Under the pieces are notes generated by a model. The model had not been told where the DNA came from, did no database searches, and was given only the letters and a program-made list of their open reading frames with translations. A program made the translations under genes and the position numbers. Below, piece after piece: positions 1 to 11,240 of a stretch of DNA of 64,000 nt. Positions within the stretch are counted from its first letter, which is position 1; every line of letters begins with the position of its first letter. The stretch is from Argopecten irradians (lineage: Eukaryota; Mollusca; Bivalvia; Pectinida; Pectinidae): contig NC_091134.1 of the NCBI RefSeq assembly GCF_041381155.1, positions 26,975,540 to 27,039,539 of the forward strand. The letters are read 5' to 3'.

Positions 1-168
1 CCTATCTTCAGAGAACAGAAATTAAATTGTATTGTTGTGTATTTGAGGATCAAAGGGGAATAACCCTTACTGAGTACAGAAGATTCTACATCACTGCGAA
101 CGTCTTGGGGGAGGCGCTCGGGATGGTATAATGCCAAAACTAGGCTAGACCGAAGAAAAATGAGAACT

Positions 169-1290
169 TCTGGTGGCCCGTTAGTGCCATTTACTAATAT
201 CGCAATATCGCCCTGTTAACTTAGGTCGACAACGCGAGATCGCGACAACTCGACGGCGACCCTCGACAACTCGACGGCGACGCTCGACAACTCGACGGCG
301 ACAGAGCGATATTATCGCCGATATTATCGAGCGTCGCCGTCGAGTTGTCGCGTTGTCGAGCGTCGCGTAAATTCTGGACATGCGTATTGACACACAAACG
401 TTCAGCTGATCTAGTTTCAAACTTCAAATTGAATGAGTTTCTTTATAAAATACATAGTGTAGAGAAATATATTTACAACATTCAACAAATGGATGTCATT
501 GAAATTATTGTGATGGTCGCCTTTGATGCATTTTTTGGTCATAAATGCTACTTACGTCAATGTAAGTGTGTTTTGTGGTTTTTGTGGACAATCGTTATCT
601 TACTCCACAATACATCGACCTTTCGTACATAATTCATGCAATTTAGTCATAATCATATTCTAATTAAACGAATTGGAATATAACGTTACATGTAACTACT
701 TTTGACATGCATATAGAAATTTCTTTGTCTATTTTTTTTATTTATGTTTCACTGTCTCTCTTTCTTCTGAATTGTTAAATTTCCTTGGATTCAGTATCCA
801 GATTTATAATATGACTTTTTCAAGTAGTTAATCGAAAAGCTTAAAACCTGTACCACATTATAATTTATATTTACCCTAAAACCTCAAGTATAAGCTTTTC
901 CAATTCATGGCCCATATGAATTCCATAGCTACGACCATTATGACCTAATGTAAATTATGAACTTTTTCAAAAGTCCTCATCTCTTCAAACATTGGATTAG
1001 AATTATAAAAATAATTGTAAGTATGTTTCAATTCAGTATCCAATAATCATTTAATTTTTGTTGTTGGCATCTGTAATGTACGAAGATCTTAGAGCTTTTC
1101 ACATACACATTGTGTGTTGCCGTTGATATTAACACATCATCCTTCAAATATTGGTATAAAGATATAAAGATCAATATGTTCCAATGCGATATCCAATAAT
1201 CATAAATGTACGTATCCGTTCAAATAATTTTTTGGTCTCTTATATACATCAATATCTACATTGTAAGAGCCTTGTCTTCTGTGTTAATCC
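169..1290 (+). repeat. FB-1 left outer arm (mostly non-tandem sequence)
   Basis: This is the inverted counterpart of about 7925-8436. The match is clear for 175-237, again from about 500 to 760, and again near the 32-bp array (about 780-900, where the CAGTATCCAG and ACCTGTACCACATTATAATTT blocks mirror 7990-8090). A segment at about 238-500 and part of 900-1290 have no counterpart in the right arm, so the right arm has lost, or the left arm has gained, several hundred bases. Short frames here are not supported as genes. Confidence 0.7.
235..366. repeat. GC-rich 18-bp tandem repeat with inverted second half
   Basis: Units of the type CGACAACTCGACGGCGAC occur about three times head to tail at 240-303. 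They are followed across ATTATCGCCGATATTATCG by inverted units to about 366. The block is much richer in G+C than anything around it and can fold into a strong hairpin. It lies inside the segment present only in the left arm of FB-1. Open frames on both strands are by-products of the repeat. Confidence 0.7.
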
Positions 1291-2215
1291 TGGATTAAAT
1301 TAAGAACCACGGATCTAAGAACCTTGGACTCTGTATTAATATGGATCTAAGAACCTTGAACTGTGCGTTAATAGGGATCGAAGAACCTAGGACTCTGTAT
1401 TAATATGGATCTAAGAACCTTGGACTGTGTATCACTAGTAATAAGGATCTAAGAACCTAGGACCCTGTATTAATATGGACCTAAGAACCTTGGACTGTGT
1501 ATTAATATGGACCTAAGAACCTTGGACTGTGTATTGATATGGACCTAAGAACCTAGGACTCTGTATTAATATGGACCTAAGAATCTAGGACTCTGTATTA
1601 AAATGGACCAAAGAACCTTGGACTGTGTATTACTAGTAATAGGAATCTAAGAACCTAGAACTCTGTATTAATATGGACCTAAGAACCTTGGACTGTGTAT
1701 TAATATGGACCTAAGAACCTTGGACTGTGTATTAATATGGACCTAAGAACCTAGGACTCTGTATTAATATGGACCTAAGAACCTAGGACTCTGTATTAGA
1801 ATGGACCTAAGAACCTTGGACTGTGTATTACTAGTAATAGGAATCTTAAGAACCTAGGACTCTGTATTAATATTGATCTAGGAACCTTGGACTCTGTATA
1901 AATAGGGATCTAAGAACCTAGGACTCTGTATTTATATGGACCTAAGAACCTTGGACTATGAACCTTGGACTATGTATTACTAGTAATAGGGATCTAAGAA
2001 CCTAGGACTCTGTTTTAATATTGATCTAGAAACCTTGGACTCTGTATAAATAGGGATCTAAGAACCTAGGACTCTGTACTTATATGGACCTAAGAACCTT
2101 GGACTGTGTATTACTAGTAATAGGGATCTAAGAACCTAGGACTGTATATTAATATTGATCTAAGAACCTTGGACTCTGTATAAATAGGGATCTAAGAACC
2201 TAGGACTATGCATCA
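1290..2215 (+). repeat. FB-1 array B: 32-bp tandem repeat, about 28 units
   Basis: The consensus core is CTAAGAACCTTGGACT, then C/G TGTATTAATATGGA. Two main variants alternate (CCTTGGACTGTG and CCTAGGACTCTG). Some units carry an extra ACTAGTAATAGG block. The reverse complement of this unit forms array B' at 7300-7915, so it is part of the palindrome. Confidence 0.9.
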
Positions 2216-2660
2216 ATGCAGAATCTAAACGCCCTGAACTTTGTAGTTCTTCAGGATGGAGGTACACTTTAAACTTTTGAGTGTTAAGTTACACCAAAAA
2301 AGGTGGCACCACAGCTGCCTCCTTTTTGGTGCAACGTTACGCCAAACTTTTAGGTTATACCACTGGTGTTAAGTTGTGCTGCCACCTTTTTTGGTGTGAA
2401 TTTAATTTAGGATAGGTGTAATCTTCATCCCAAATCGGTCTAACCTTCATACAGGATCGGTGTAACCTTCATCTCAAATTGGTGTAACCTTCATCCAAAA
2501 TAGATGTAATTTTAACCTTCATCCAAGATCGATGTAACCTTCTTCCCAAATTGGTGGTTCCTGTACACGTAGGTATGTTTATAGCACAATCTACATCCTG
2601 AAAAAAAATACAAAACAAACCACAAAGCATCTTGTTCTTCTGAAAATTTACCACTTATAC
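2216..2660. repeat. FB-1 left spacer with a hairpin insert and a 22-bp repeat
   Basis: The first part (to about 2270) is inverted-homologous to about 7255-7320 in the right half. The rest has no counterpart there. It holds short inverted repeats around CACCAAAAAAGGTGGCA (about 2290-2312, and inverted at about 2380-2398), each itself near-palindromic. About six degenerate 22-bp units of GGTGTAACCTTCATCCCAAA type follow at 2410-2560. It looks like a small hairpin element and minisatellite inserted only in the left arm. Confidence 0.6.
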
Positions 2661-4380
2661 ACTTATGCTGTATATACTATCTAAGAACCACATTGAGACT
2701 GTATATAGTATCTAAGTACCACACTGATACTGTACATAGTATCTAAGAACTACACTACTACTGTATATAGTATCTAAGTACCACATTTATACTGTATATA
2801 CTAAATATACTAAATATACTATCTAAGAACCACATTGAGACTGTATATAGTATCTAAAAACCACACTAATACTGTATATATTATCTAAGTCCCACACTGA
2901 TACTGTATATAGTATCTAAGTACCACACTGATACTGTATATAGTATCTAAGTACCACACTGATACTGTACATAGTATCTAAGAACCACACTAATACTGTA
3001 TATAGTATCTAAGTACCACACTTATACTGTATATAGTATCTAAGTACCACACTTATACTGTATATAGTATCTAAGAACCACACTAATACTGTATATAGTA
3101 TCTAAGTACCACACTAATACTGTACATAGTATCTAAGAACCAAACCAACACTGTACATAGTATCTAAGAACCAAACCAACACTGTATATAGTTTCTAAGA
3201 ACCACATTGAAACTGTATATAGTATCTAAGAACCACATTTAGACTGTATATAGTATCTAAGTACCACACTGATACTGTATATAGTATCTAAGAACCACAC
3301 TGATACTGTATATAGTATCTAAGCACCACACTAATACTGTATATAGTATCTAAGTACCACACTGATACTGTATATAGTATCTAAGCACCACACTGATACT
3401 GTACATAGTATCTAAGAACCACACCAACACTGTATATAGTATCTAAGTACCACATTTATACTGTATATAGTATCTAAGAACCACACTAATACTGTATATA
3501 GTATCTAAGTACCACACTGATACTGTATATAGTATCTAAGTACCACACTAATACTGTATATAGTATCTAAGTACCACACTGATACTGTATATAGTATCTA
3601 AGAACCACACTAATACTGTATATAGTATCTAAGTACCACACTGATACTGTATATAGTATCTAAGAACCACACTAATACTGTACATAGTATCTAAGAACCA
3701 CACTAACACTGTATATAGTATCTAAGTACCACACTGATACTGTATATAGTATCTAAGAACCACACTAATACTGTACATAGTATCTAAGAACCACACTAAT
3801 ACTGTACATAGTATCTAAGAACCACACTATTACTGTACATAGTATCTAAGAACCAAACCAACACTGTATATAGTATCTAAGTACCACATTTATACTGTAT
3901 ATAGTATCTAAGAACCACACTAATACTGTATATAGTATCTAAGCACCACACTAATACTGTACATAGTATCTAAGAACCACACTAATACTGTACATAGTAT
4001 CTAAGAACCAAACCAACACTGTATATAGTATCTAAGTACCACACTAATACTGTATATAGTATCTAAGAACCACACTAATACTGTATATAGTATCTAAGTA
4101 CCACACTAATACTGTATATAGTATCTAAGTACCACACTAATACTGTATATAGTATCTAAGTACCACACTGATACTGTATATAGTATCTAAGAACCACACT
4201 AATACTGTATGTAGTATCTAAGAACCACATTGACACTGTTTATAGTATCTGAGAACCACACTAATACTGTACATGTATATAGTATGTAAGAACCACACTA
4301 ACACTGTATATTTTATCTTAAAACCACACTGACACTATATAGTATCTAAGAATCTCACTGCTTCTGTACCACCATAAATC
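2660..4380 (+). repeat. FB-1 array D: 31-bp tandem repeat, about 55 units
   Basis: The consensus is ACTGTATATAGTATCTAAG followed by TACCACACTAAT. Units differ at a few fixed positions: TATATAG versus TACATAG, AAGTACC versus AAGAACC, and CTAATA versus CTGATA. The array is the inverted equivalent of 4650-6960 but has its own consensus, which differs from that of the other arm at roughly six or seven of 31 positions. No protein-coding frame is open through it. Confidence 0.92.
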
Positions 4381-4650
4381 TAAGAACCTTACTTACACGA
4401 TGTACACTCTATTCTTGGATAGAACGGAATATAAGATGTTGTTGGTGTCAGTAAGAATCTTTGATGGTGTGTATAAAGTGTCAGTAAGAATCTTAAATGG
4501 TGTGTATACAGTGTCAGTAAGAATCTTAGATGGTGTGTATACAATGTCAGTAAGAATCTTAGATGGTGTGTATACAATGTCAGTAAGAATCTTAGATGGT
4601 GTATATACAATGTCAGTAAGAATCATAAATGGTGTGTATACAGTATAAGT
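4381..4650. repeat. FB-1 centre: 33-bp tandem repeat
   Basis: After a short unique stretch (4381-4440) come about six units of GTCAGTAAGAATCTTAGATG plus a 13-bp tail (period 33). The unit is a longer relative of the 31-bp unit next to it. This is the symmetry centre of the 8.3-kb palindrome; no unique cargo separates the arms. Frames on both strands remain open only because 33 is divisible by three and the unit lacks stops. Confidence 0.75.
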
Positions 4651-6960
4651 GTTTTTTAGATATTATATACAGTGTCAATGTGGTTCTTAGGAACTATATA
4701 CCGTGTCAATGTGGTTCTTATATACTATGTACAGTGTCAGTGTGGTTCTTATATACTATGTACAGTGTCAGTGTGGTTCTTATATACTATGTACAGTGTC
4801 AGTGTGGTTCTTATATACTATGTACAGTGTCAGTGTGGTTCTTATATACTATGTACAGTGTCAGTGTGGTTCTTATATACTATGTACAGTGTCAGTGTGG
4901 TTCTTATATACTATTTACAGTGTCAGTGTGGTTCTTATATACTATGTACAGTGTCGGTGTGGTTCTTATATACTATGTACAGTGTCGGTGTGGTTCTTAT
5001 ATACTATGTACAGTGTCAGTGTGGTTCTTATATACTATTTACAGTGTCAATGTGGTTCTTATATACTATGTACAGTGTCGGTGTGGTTCTTATATACTAT
5101 GTACAGTGTCGGTGTGGTTCTTATATACTATGTACAGTGTCAATGTGGTTCTTATATACTATGTACAGTGTCAGTGTGGTTCTTATATACTATGTACAGT
5201 GTCGGTGTGGTTCTTATATACTATGTACAGTGTCGGTGTGGTTCTTATATACTATGTACAGTGTCAATGTGGTTCTTATATACTATGTACAGTGTCGGTG
5301 TGGTTCTTATATACTATGTACAGTGTCGGTGTGGTTCTTATATACTATGTACAGTGTCGGTGTGGTTCTTATATACTATGTACAGTGTCGGTGTGGTTCT
5401 TATATACTATGTACAGTGTCGGTGTGGTTCTTATATACTATGTACAGTGTCGGTGTGGTTCTTATATACTATGTACAGTGTCGGTGTGGTTCTTATATAC
5501 TATGTACAGTGTCAATGTGGTTCTTATATACTATGTACAGTGTCGGTGTGGTTCTTATATACTATGTACAGTGTCGGTGTGGTTCTTATATACTATGTAC
5601 AGTGTCAATGTGGTTCTTATACACTATTTACAGTGTCAGTGTGGTTCTTATATACTATGTACAGTGTCGGTGTGGTTCTTATATACTATGTACATTGTCG
5701 GTGTGGTTCTTATATACTGTGTACAGTGTCGGTGTGGTTCTTATATACTATGTACAGTGTCGGTGTGGTTCTTATATACTATGTACAGTGTCAATGTGGT
5801 TCTTATACACTATTTACAGTGTCAGTGTGGTTCTTATATATACTATGTACAGTGTCGGTGTGGTTTTTATATACTATGTACATTGTCGGTGTGGTTCTTA
5901 TATACTGTGTACAGTGTCGGTGTGGTTCTTATATACTGTGTACAGTGTCGGTGTGGTTCTTATATACTATGTACAGTGTCGGTGTGGTTCTTATATATTA
6001 TGTACAGTGTCGGTGTGGTTCTTATATTCTATGTACAGTGTCAGTGTGGTTCTTATATACTATGTACAGCATAGTGTCAATGTGGTTCTTATTTTTCTAT
6101 GTACAGTGTCGGTGTGGTTCTTATATACTATGTACAGTGTCGGTGAAGTTCTTATATACTATGTACAGTACAGTGTCAATGTGGTTCTTATATACTATGT
6201 ACAGTGTCGGTGTGGTTCTTATATACTATGTACAGTGTCAGTGTGGTTCTTATATACTATGTACAGTGTCGGTGTGGTTCTTATATACTATGTACAGTAC
6301 AGTGTCAATGTGGTTCTTATATACTATGTACAGTGTCGGTGTGGTTCTTATATACTATGTACAGTGTCGGTGTGGTTCTTATATACTATGTACAGTGTCA
6401 ATGTGGTTCTTATATACTATGTACAGTGTCAGTGTGGTTCTTATATACTATGTACAGTGTCGGTGTGGTTCTTATATACTATGTGCATTGTCGGTGTGGT
6501 TCTTATATACTATGTACAGTGTCGGTGTGGTTCTTATATACTATGTACAGTGTCAGTGTGGTTCTTATATACTATGTACAGTGTCGGTGTGGTTCTTATA
6601 TACTATGTACAGTGTCGGTGTGGTTCTTATATACTATGTACAGTGTCGGTGTGGTTCTTATATACTATGTACAGTGTCGGTGTGGTTCTTATATACTATG
6701 TACAGTGTCAGTGTGGTTCTTATATACTATGTACAGTGTCAGTGTGGTTCTTATATACTATGTACAGTGTCAGTGTGGTTCTTATATACTATGTACAGTG
6801 TCGGTGTGGTTCTTATATTACTATGTACAGTACAGTGTCAGTGTGGTTCTTATATACTATGTACAGTGTCGGTGTGGTTCTTATATACTATGTACAGTGT
6901 CGGTGTGGTTCTTATATTCTATGTACAGTACAGTGTCAATGAGGTTCTTAAATAATGCAT
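4650..6960 (+). repeat. FB-1 array D': 31-bp tandem repeat, about 74 units, inverted relative to D
   Basis: The consensus is GTGTGGTTCTTATATACTAT followed by GTACAGTGTCG, with GTCAG, GTCGG and GTCAATG variants. Occasional units have 2-5 extra bases (for example CAGTACAGTG near 6170, 6297, 6829 and 6927). The sequence is very homogeneous. Because 31 is not a multiple of three and the unit has no stop, all three forward frames stay open for up to about 750 codons. That is an expected property of the repeat and not evidence of a protein. Confidence 0.93.
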
Positions 6961-7299
6961 ATACAGTGTCGGTGTGGTTGTTAGATGCTGCATGTAAAAT
7001 ATAAAGGTGGTTCTTAATTATGACATATACAACATACAGGATATATAGTGTCAGCGTGGTTATTAGATATTCCATTTACAATGTGAACGTTATTCTTAGA
7101 TACAGGATACGTATCTGAATCTGGTTCTTCTGATTTGAATTAATGCTTTGGTCAAGATTTCTATATCCTGAAGTTTATCAGATTACAGTGGTCAATGTTC
7201 TTAGATACCGAATTAATGAAGGTGCCCAGGTTCTTAGTTATATAATACCAGGTTCTTAGAAGGTACCTACACCCTGAAGCACTAGAAAGGTCAAGGTGC
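6961..7299. repeat. FB-1 right spacer with degenerate edge units
   Basis: From 6961 the 31-bp units decay quickly: GTGGTTCTTA and GTGGTTATTAGAT remnants are spaced irregularly to about 7130. About 7130-7250 still contains scattered TTCTTAGAT remnants. About 7255-7320 is the inverted match of 2205-2270 in the left half. No gene is seen. Confidence 0.6.
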
Positions 7300-7915
7300 T
7301 TAAATTCTGCATTGATACATAGTCCAATGTTCTTAGTTCCATATTAATACAGAGTCCAAGGTTCTTAGATCTCTATTAAAACATAGTCCAAGGTTCTTAG
7401 ATCCTTTTTAATACAGAGACCAAGGTTCTTAGATCCCTATCAATACACAGTCCAAGATTCTTATATCCTACACAGTCTAAGGTTCTTGGATCCATATTAA
7501 AACAGAGTCCTAGGTTCTTAGATCCTTATTAATACAGAGTCCAAGGTTCTTAGATCCATATTAATACAGAGTCCTAGGTTCTTAGATCCATGTTAAAACA
7601 GAGTCCTAGGTTCATAGATCCATATTAATACAGAGTCCTAGGTTCTTAGATCCATATTAAAACAGAGTCCTAGGTTCTTAGATCCCAATCAATACACAGT
7701 CAAAGGATCTTAGATCCATATCAGTACAGAGTCGAGGTTCTTAGATCCCTATTAATACACAGTCCTAGGATCTTAGATCAATAATAATACATGGCCCAAG
7801 GATCTTAGATCCATATCAATACAGAGTCCTAGGTTCTTAGATCACTATTTATACACAGTCCAAGGTTCTTAGATCCCTATTAATACACAGTCCAAGGTTC
7901 TTAGATCCCTGGTTC
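7300..7915 (+). repeat. FB-1 array B': 32-bp tandem repeat, about 19 units, inverted relative to B
   Basis: The unit is AATACAGAGTCCTAGGTTCT followed by TAGATCCATATT, the reverse complement of the array at 1290-2215. Both the CCTAGG and the CCAAGG subtypes of array B recur here. The array is shorter than its partner by about nine units. Confidence 0.88.
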
Positions 7916-8436
7916 TTAAATAAATTCCGGATTAACACAGAAGCCAAGGCTCTTACAACGTAGGCCATGAATTGGAAAAGCTTATAGATTCTACTTGAGG
8001 TTTTAGGATAAATTATAATGTGGTACAGGTTTTAAGCTTTCCGATTAACTACTTGAAAAAGTCATATTTTAAATCTGGATACTGAATCCAAGGAAATTTA
8101 GCAAATCAAAAGAAAGAGAGACAGTGAAACATAAATAAAAAAGACAGACAAAAAAAGTTCTATGTGCATTTCAAAAGTAGTTAACGTTATATTCCAATTT
8201 GTTTAGTTAGAATATTATGACTAAATTGCGTGAAATATGTACAAAAAGTCGATGTATTGCGGAGTAAGATAACGATTTTCCGTAAAAACCACAAACCACA
8301 CTTACATTGACATAAGAAGCATTAATTACCACAAAATGCATCAAAAGCGACCATCACAATAATTTCTCGCGTTGTCGACCTTAAATTGACAGGGCGATAT
8401 TGCGATATTAGTAAATGGCACTAACGGGCTACCATA
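7916..8436 (-). repeat. FB-1 right outer arm
   Basis: This is the reverse complement of parts of 175-900. Blocks matching the left arm include the terminal GGCACTAACGGGC, the TTGTCGACCTTA region, the GCGACCATCACAATAATTT block and the ACGTTATATTCCAATT block. The GC-rich tandem block present at 235-366 is absent here. Confidence 0.75.
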
Positions 8437-8442
8437 AGAACT

Positions 8443-9065
8443 AGCTTTATCACAAGAACTCTTTGATTAATATCGACAGATATCTGACAGACTGATAGAA
8501 ACATAAAGAGTTCATAAAAGCGAAACCAGGCACACTCAATGGCCTATCCTACAAAACTATCATAGAAAAGTCAGATTTAAATAAGATTGTATCTTACCTT
8601 TCTAGTGGCACAGAACATCCCATTATCCTACGTCAAAATATGTGGTTTAAATAAATCACTCTATCCTCTTTGTCTCTCGCGGAATAGAATTCCATCATTA
8701 GCTAGGCCTAAATCACCTCAGCAGCGTCCTCCCAAGCGCTGATTCGGAACCACATCACTACTATTTTAGGGTATCTACATTGCGCAATATTAACTGTCAC
8801 ATCAAGAGATATAACATGTAATGTTTAAATATTTTGAAAATGTTTGTTATTTAGTATATTTTTTTTACATATTATTGCTAAATTAAAGTTTGATGTGGCA
8901 TAAAATGTATTTTTGATTATTTTATTTATGATACCATGAGTAACTATATTATATCTGGAAAATATCCGCTGTTCCGGTATTTGTACCTGCTGACGTCAGC
9001 AATGTGACGAGCGGCAAATTTAAACGCATTATTAGCGACGTTTCTTCAAAAATAGTTGAATGTAA
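8443..9065. other. No gene or repeat recognised
   Basis: AT-rich single-copy-looking sequence between FB-1 and the 9.07-kb hairpin. No frame with plausible coding character, RNA gene or repeat was recognised. Anything present is below what can be supported by reading. Confidence 0.5.
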
Positions 9066-9068
9066 ATA

Positions 9069-9220
9069 TAAGCAATAAACAGTTACCAAATTGTAGGATA
9101 TAGTCAATATGAATACAATTTGGGTGACAGATAAATAATCATCGACATTAAATTTATCTGTCACCCAAATTGTATTCATATTGACTATATACTACAATTG
9201 GGTAACTGTTTATTGCTTAA
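9069..9220. mobile_element. Hairpin MITE-like inverted repeat, arms about 67 bp
   Basis: The left arm (about 9069-9136, starting AAGCAATAAACAGTTACC) is nearly the exact reverse complement of about 9150-9218, with a loop of about 14 bases (AATCATCGACATT). The arms differ by only a few bases, so formation was recent. A frame of 76 codons crossing it is simply the palindrome read through. No target duplication could be fixed. Confidence 0.75.
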
Positions 9221-9227
9221 ATATAAA

Positions 9228-9312
9228 CAAGCAGGAATCTGACTTTGTGTTATGTGTAGATCTTTTGATCAAGCGGTCGGGGTTCGATTCTCACCACCGG
9301 CGGCAATTTTTT
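9228..9312 (+). mobile_element. tRNA-derived SINE head, copy 1
   Basis: A tRNA-like segment with an internal B-box GGTTCGATTC at 9279-9288, a preceding GATCAAGCGGTCGG anticodon/variable-arm remnant, and an A-box remnant (TGACTTTGTGTTATGTG). It is followed by ACCACCGGCGGCAA and a long T run. A second copy at 15285-15360 has a better A-box but a damaged B-box region. A functional tRNA is unlikely because the acceptor stem does not pair and both copies carry the same tail. Confidence 0.6.
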
Positions 9313-9447
9313 TTTCGTTTTTTTTTTAATACAGTTAGTTTAAACATATTTTATTGCATTAGTTAACAAACGGATTGGGTACAAGTTATTACAACTTATA
9401 TACACAACCTTTCCACAATATGGTACAAAATATACAAGTATACGCAA

Positions 9448-9530
9448 TTTGTCCAGAGAAAGAGAAAGAGAGGGGAGAGGGAGGGGAGAGAGAGAGAGGT
9501 GGGGTGGGGGAGAGGGTTGTAACTTATGCT
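9448..9530 (+). repeat. GA-rich low-complexity tract
   Basis: Runs of GAGAAAGAGAAAGAGAGGGG, GAGAGAGAGAG and GGTGGGGTGGGGGAG lie on the plus strand. The tract is purine-only over most of its length and so could form triplex or G-rich structure. Nothing else is recognised in it. Confidence 0.85.
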
Positions 9531-9689
9531 ATCAATACTAGTATATAAGTATTACACAATTAAGTAAATTAACAATACATGACTGAGAATGAAGCTATAA
9601 AATATATGTAGTCTCATTCGTGTCTCACAATACAAAATGTTCGTCTTAATTCTGATTATCCTTCAGTCTTAATGTTTTAATACATGTAG

Positions 9690-10830
9690 GCCTATATCAT
9701 GCAAACATGCCTATTCAAACTATTCACAAAATCTGGCGAGGGCTACATGTTCATGTAGCTATTACTACAAAATATATAATTAAATATCTTAGGATTTACG
9801 TCGGACACACGGTCAGTATCTTACAGTACAAAATTTATTTTGGTGTCGACACGGGAAGACGAGATGAATCGGCAAAACCTCGTCATCTTCTCTCATCGCA
9901 CAAAGGATACCAGGATCGATATTGATTATAGCAAAATAAAAATGTCTAACGTTGAAAAATATGGGTTTGTATATTCATTATTTACATAAACCAGTCTGGA
10001 CATTAAAACAAATCATTTATTTCATCTAGACAAATAATAACTTGCAAATTCTTTACACCGCATGCAAGGAGACGTCCTAGGCCTATCGCTACCCACGATG
10101 CACTCGATCGTGGTCTTATAGTATGTAACTTTTCATCGATGATTTGATCGACAGTTATATTTAGAACTATGAATATGTGGAAAGATCGTGTGAACAAGAT
10201 TAAAACAAACCATCTCAACTGCTATTCCGAGACCGTAGAATGAATCAGCCCAAACACAGAGGCACAAATAGTTGCTACGTACGTCATGTCCACATAATCG
10301 TAAAATGAATTATATATTATGTAAATATCGGTTAGCTTGTAATAATTACTTACATAATATATACTAATAATAATAAAATACTGTTAGAGGTATCTTCATG
10401 ATTCCAACTGTTCCGAAATCAGAATGATTTTTTTAGTGTTCCAGTAAAATTAATGTATTTTATTTTTCTTACTTTTTGAGATAATCAACTTTTTATGTCC
10501 CTGTTTCCCCGATGCAAAAATTCACTTGGAAGGTCGTTATCCATACGGTGTTGATTCCAGTTGAAAACAAGCGTTCTAACGCCCTTCGAATTTGCTAATT
10601 CAAACTCAACAAAAGTAGCGGAACAATATCAATAAACAAGATATTTTCAGCACTAATATCGAGATTAATCAGGCATAGAACTCGATACCAGGTAATAAGA
10701 ATTTCCTTAACAGTTGCGATATGAAAATATTGCGATGTGAGTAAATAAATGATTAATTTCTTTATTCTGATTACCATTTCTAAATTTGACGATTTGATCC
10801 CGAACATTCCATTGACGTCACTTTTTAGCC
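9690..10830 (+). repeat. Dispersed repeat R1, copy 1
   Basis: This matches 15385-16375 (copy 2) over its length and 16650-17050 (copy 3) in part. Shared landmarks are CTGGCGAGGGCTACATGT, AAGGAGACGTCCTAGGCCTA followed by CGCTACCCACRAT, CACTCGATCGTGGTCTTATA, CGGTTAGCTTGTAATAAT, ACTGTTAGAGGTATCTTCAT and GATCCCGAACATTCCA. Both full copies sit downstream of a SINE head and a T run, so the SINE, T run and R1 may form one larger composite repeat. Short frames within it are not conserved between copies. Family unknown. Confidence 0.75.
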
Positions 10831-11200
10831 CTTTATGAGCCCGGGTGATTCGACCTTGCAAGCTGAGGTTTTGAAGGATTGAATAAGCATTCATTTGTGG
10901 TATTAAGGTGACAATTTGCACTCATATACAGCTTAACATAGACTAGTTTAAAATAATAGTGTTACTTTATCTTGAAACATTTCATTATTTAAACGTCACT
11001 TTGACAAAAAGAAACAGGTCTATACGTACATGAAGGCTACAATGTAAATCTTACAGCGTTTGTGGATACAATGCTTTAGGCCATGGGCTAGGAGGGTCCC
11101 ACATGCACCCCCCCCCAAACCTCCGAACCAATATTTTTCTGAACCCTTATGACCCACTGATCACAAATCAAAATGTTAACATTGCATAAGTTGGGATGAA

Positions 11201-11240
11201 CTTCCGGTTATGACGTCATCAAGATGGCCGCCATCTCGAA
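11201..11240. promoter_or_regulatory. ETS-CRE-YY1 motif cluster, FB-2a left outer
   Basis: In 40 bp there is an ETS-type site (ACTTCCGGT, reverse of ACCGGAAGT), a full palindromic CRE (TGACGTCA) and a YY1-type site in palindromic form (AAGATGGCCGCCATCT). These are known binding motifs of GABP/ETS, CREB/ATF and YY1 factors in animals. Occupancy and promoter activity are inference. Confidence 0.5.

Larger units (their letters stand above)
169..8436. mobile_element. FB-1: giant foldback-type palindromic element, about 8.3 kb
   Basis: The two halves are inverted copies of each other. The outer left end (GCCCGTTAGTGCC, from 175) reappears as its reverse complement ending near 8430. Inward, the left half runs unique arm, 32-bp array, spacer, 31-bp array; the right half has the same classes in reverse order and orientation. 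Centre is near 4400. The flanks carry AGAACT at 163-168 and at 8437-8442, a possible 6-bp target duplication, although AGAACT also occurs by chance a few bases further right. No transposase-like reading frame is seen. The architecture matches Foldback (FB) elements, which have long inverted repeats made of tandem subrepeats and often no coding capacity. It would be non-autonomous or an extrachromosomally amplified satellite. Confidence is high for the palindrome, moderate for transposon status. Confidence 0.8.

Noticed and set aside
181-632. Short Arg/Ser-rich frames on both strands
   Set aside because: They arise from the GC-rich 18-bp inverted minisatellite and its AT-rich neighbour; no conserved frame in the opposite FB-1 arm.
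4629-7004. Three overlapping plus-strand frames of 481-756 codons with 31-residue periodic protein
   Set aside because: All three frames are open because the 31-bp unit lacks stops and shifts frame each turn. This is a mathematical property of the array, and the homologous left array is closed by stops.
1290-7915. CRISPR array (31-32-bp repeats)
   Set aside because: Units abut directly with no unique spacers, the arrays are mirrored around a palindrome, and the setting is eukaryotic.
8949-9179. 76-codon minus-strand frame
   Set aside because: It runs through one arm and loop of the 9.07-kb hairpin; no protein-like character.
9228-9312. Functional tRNA gene
   Set aside because: Acceptor stem does not pair, the A-box is damaged, and a paralogous SINE copy with the same tail exists at 15285.
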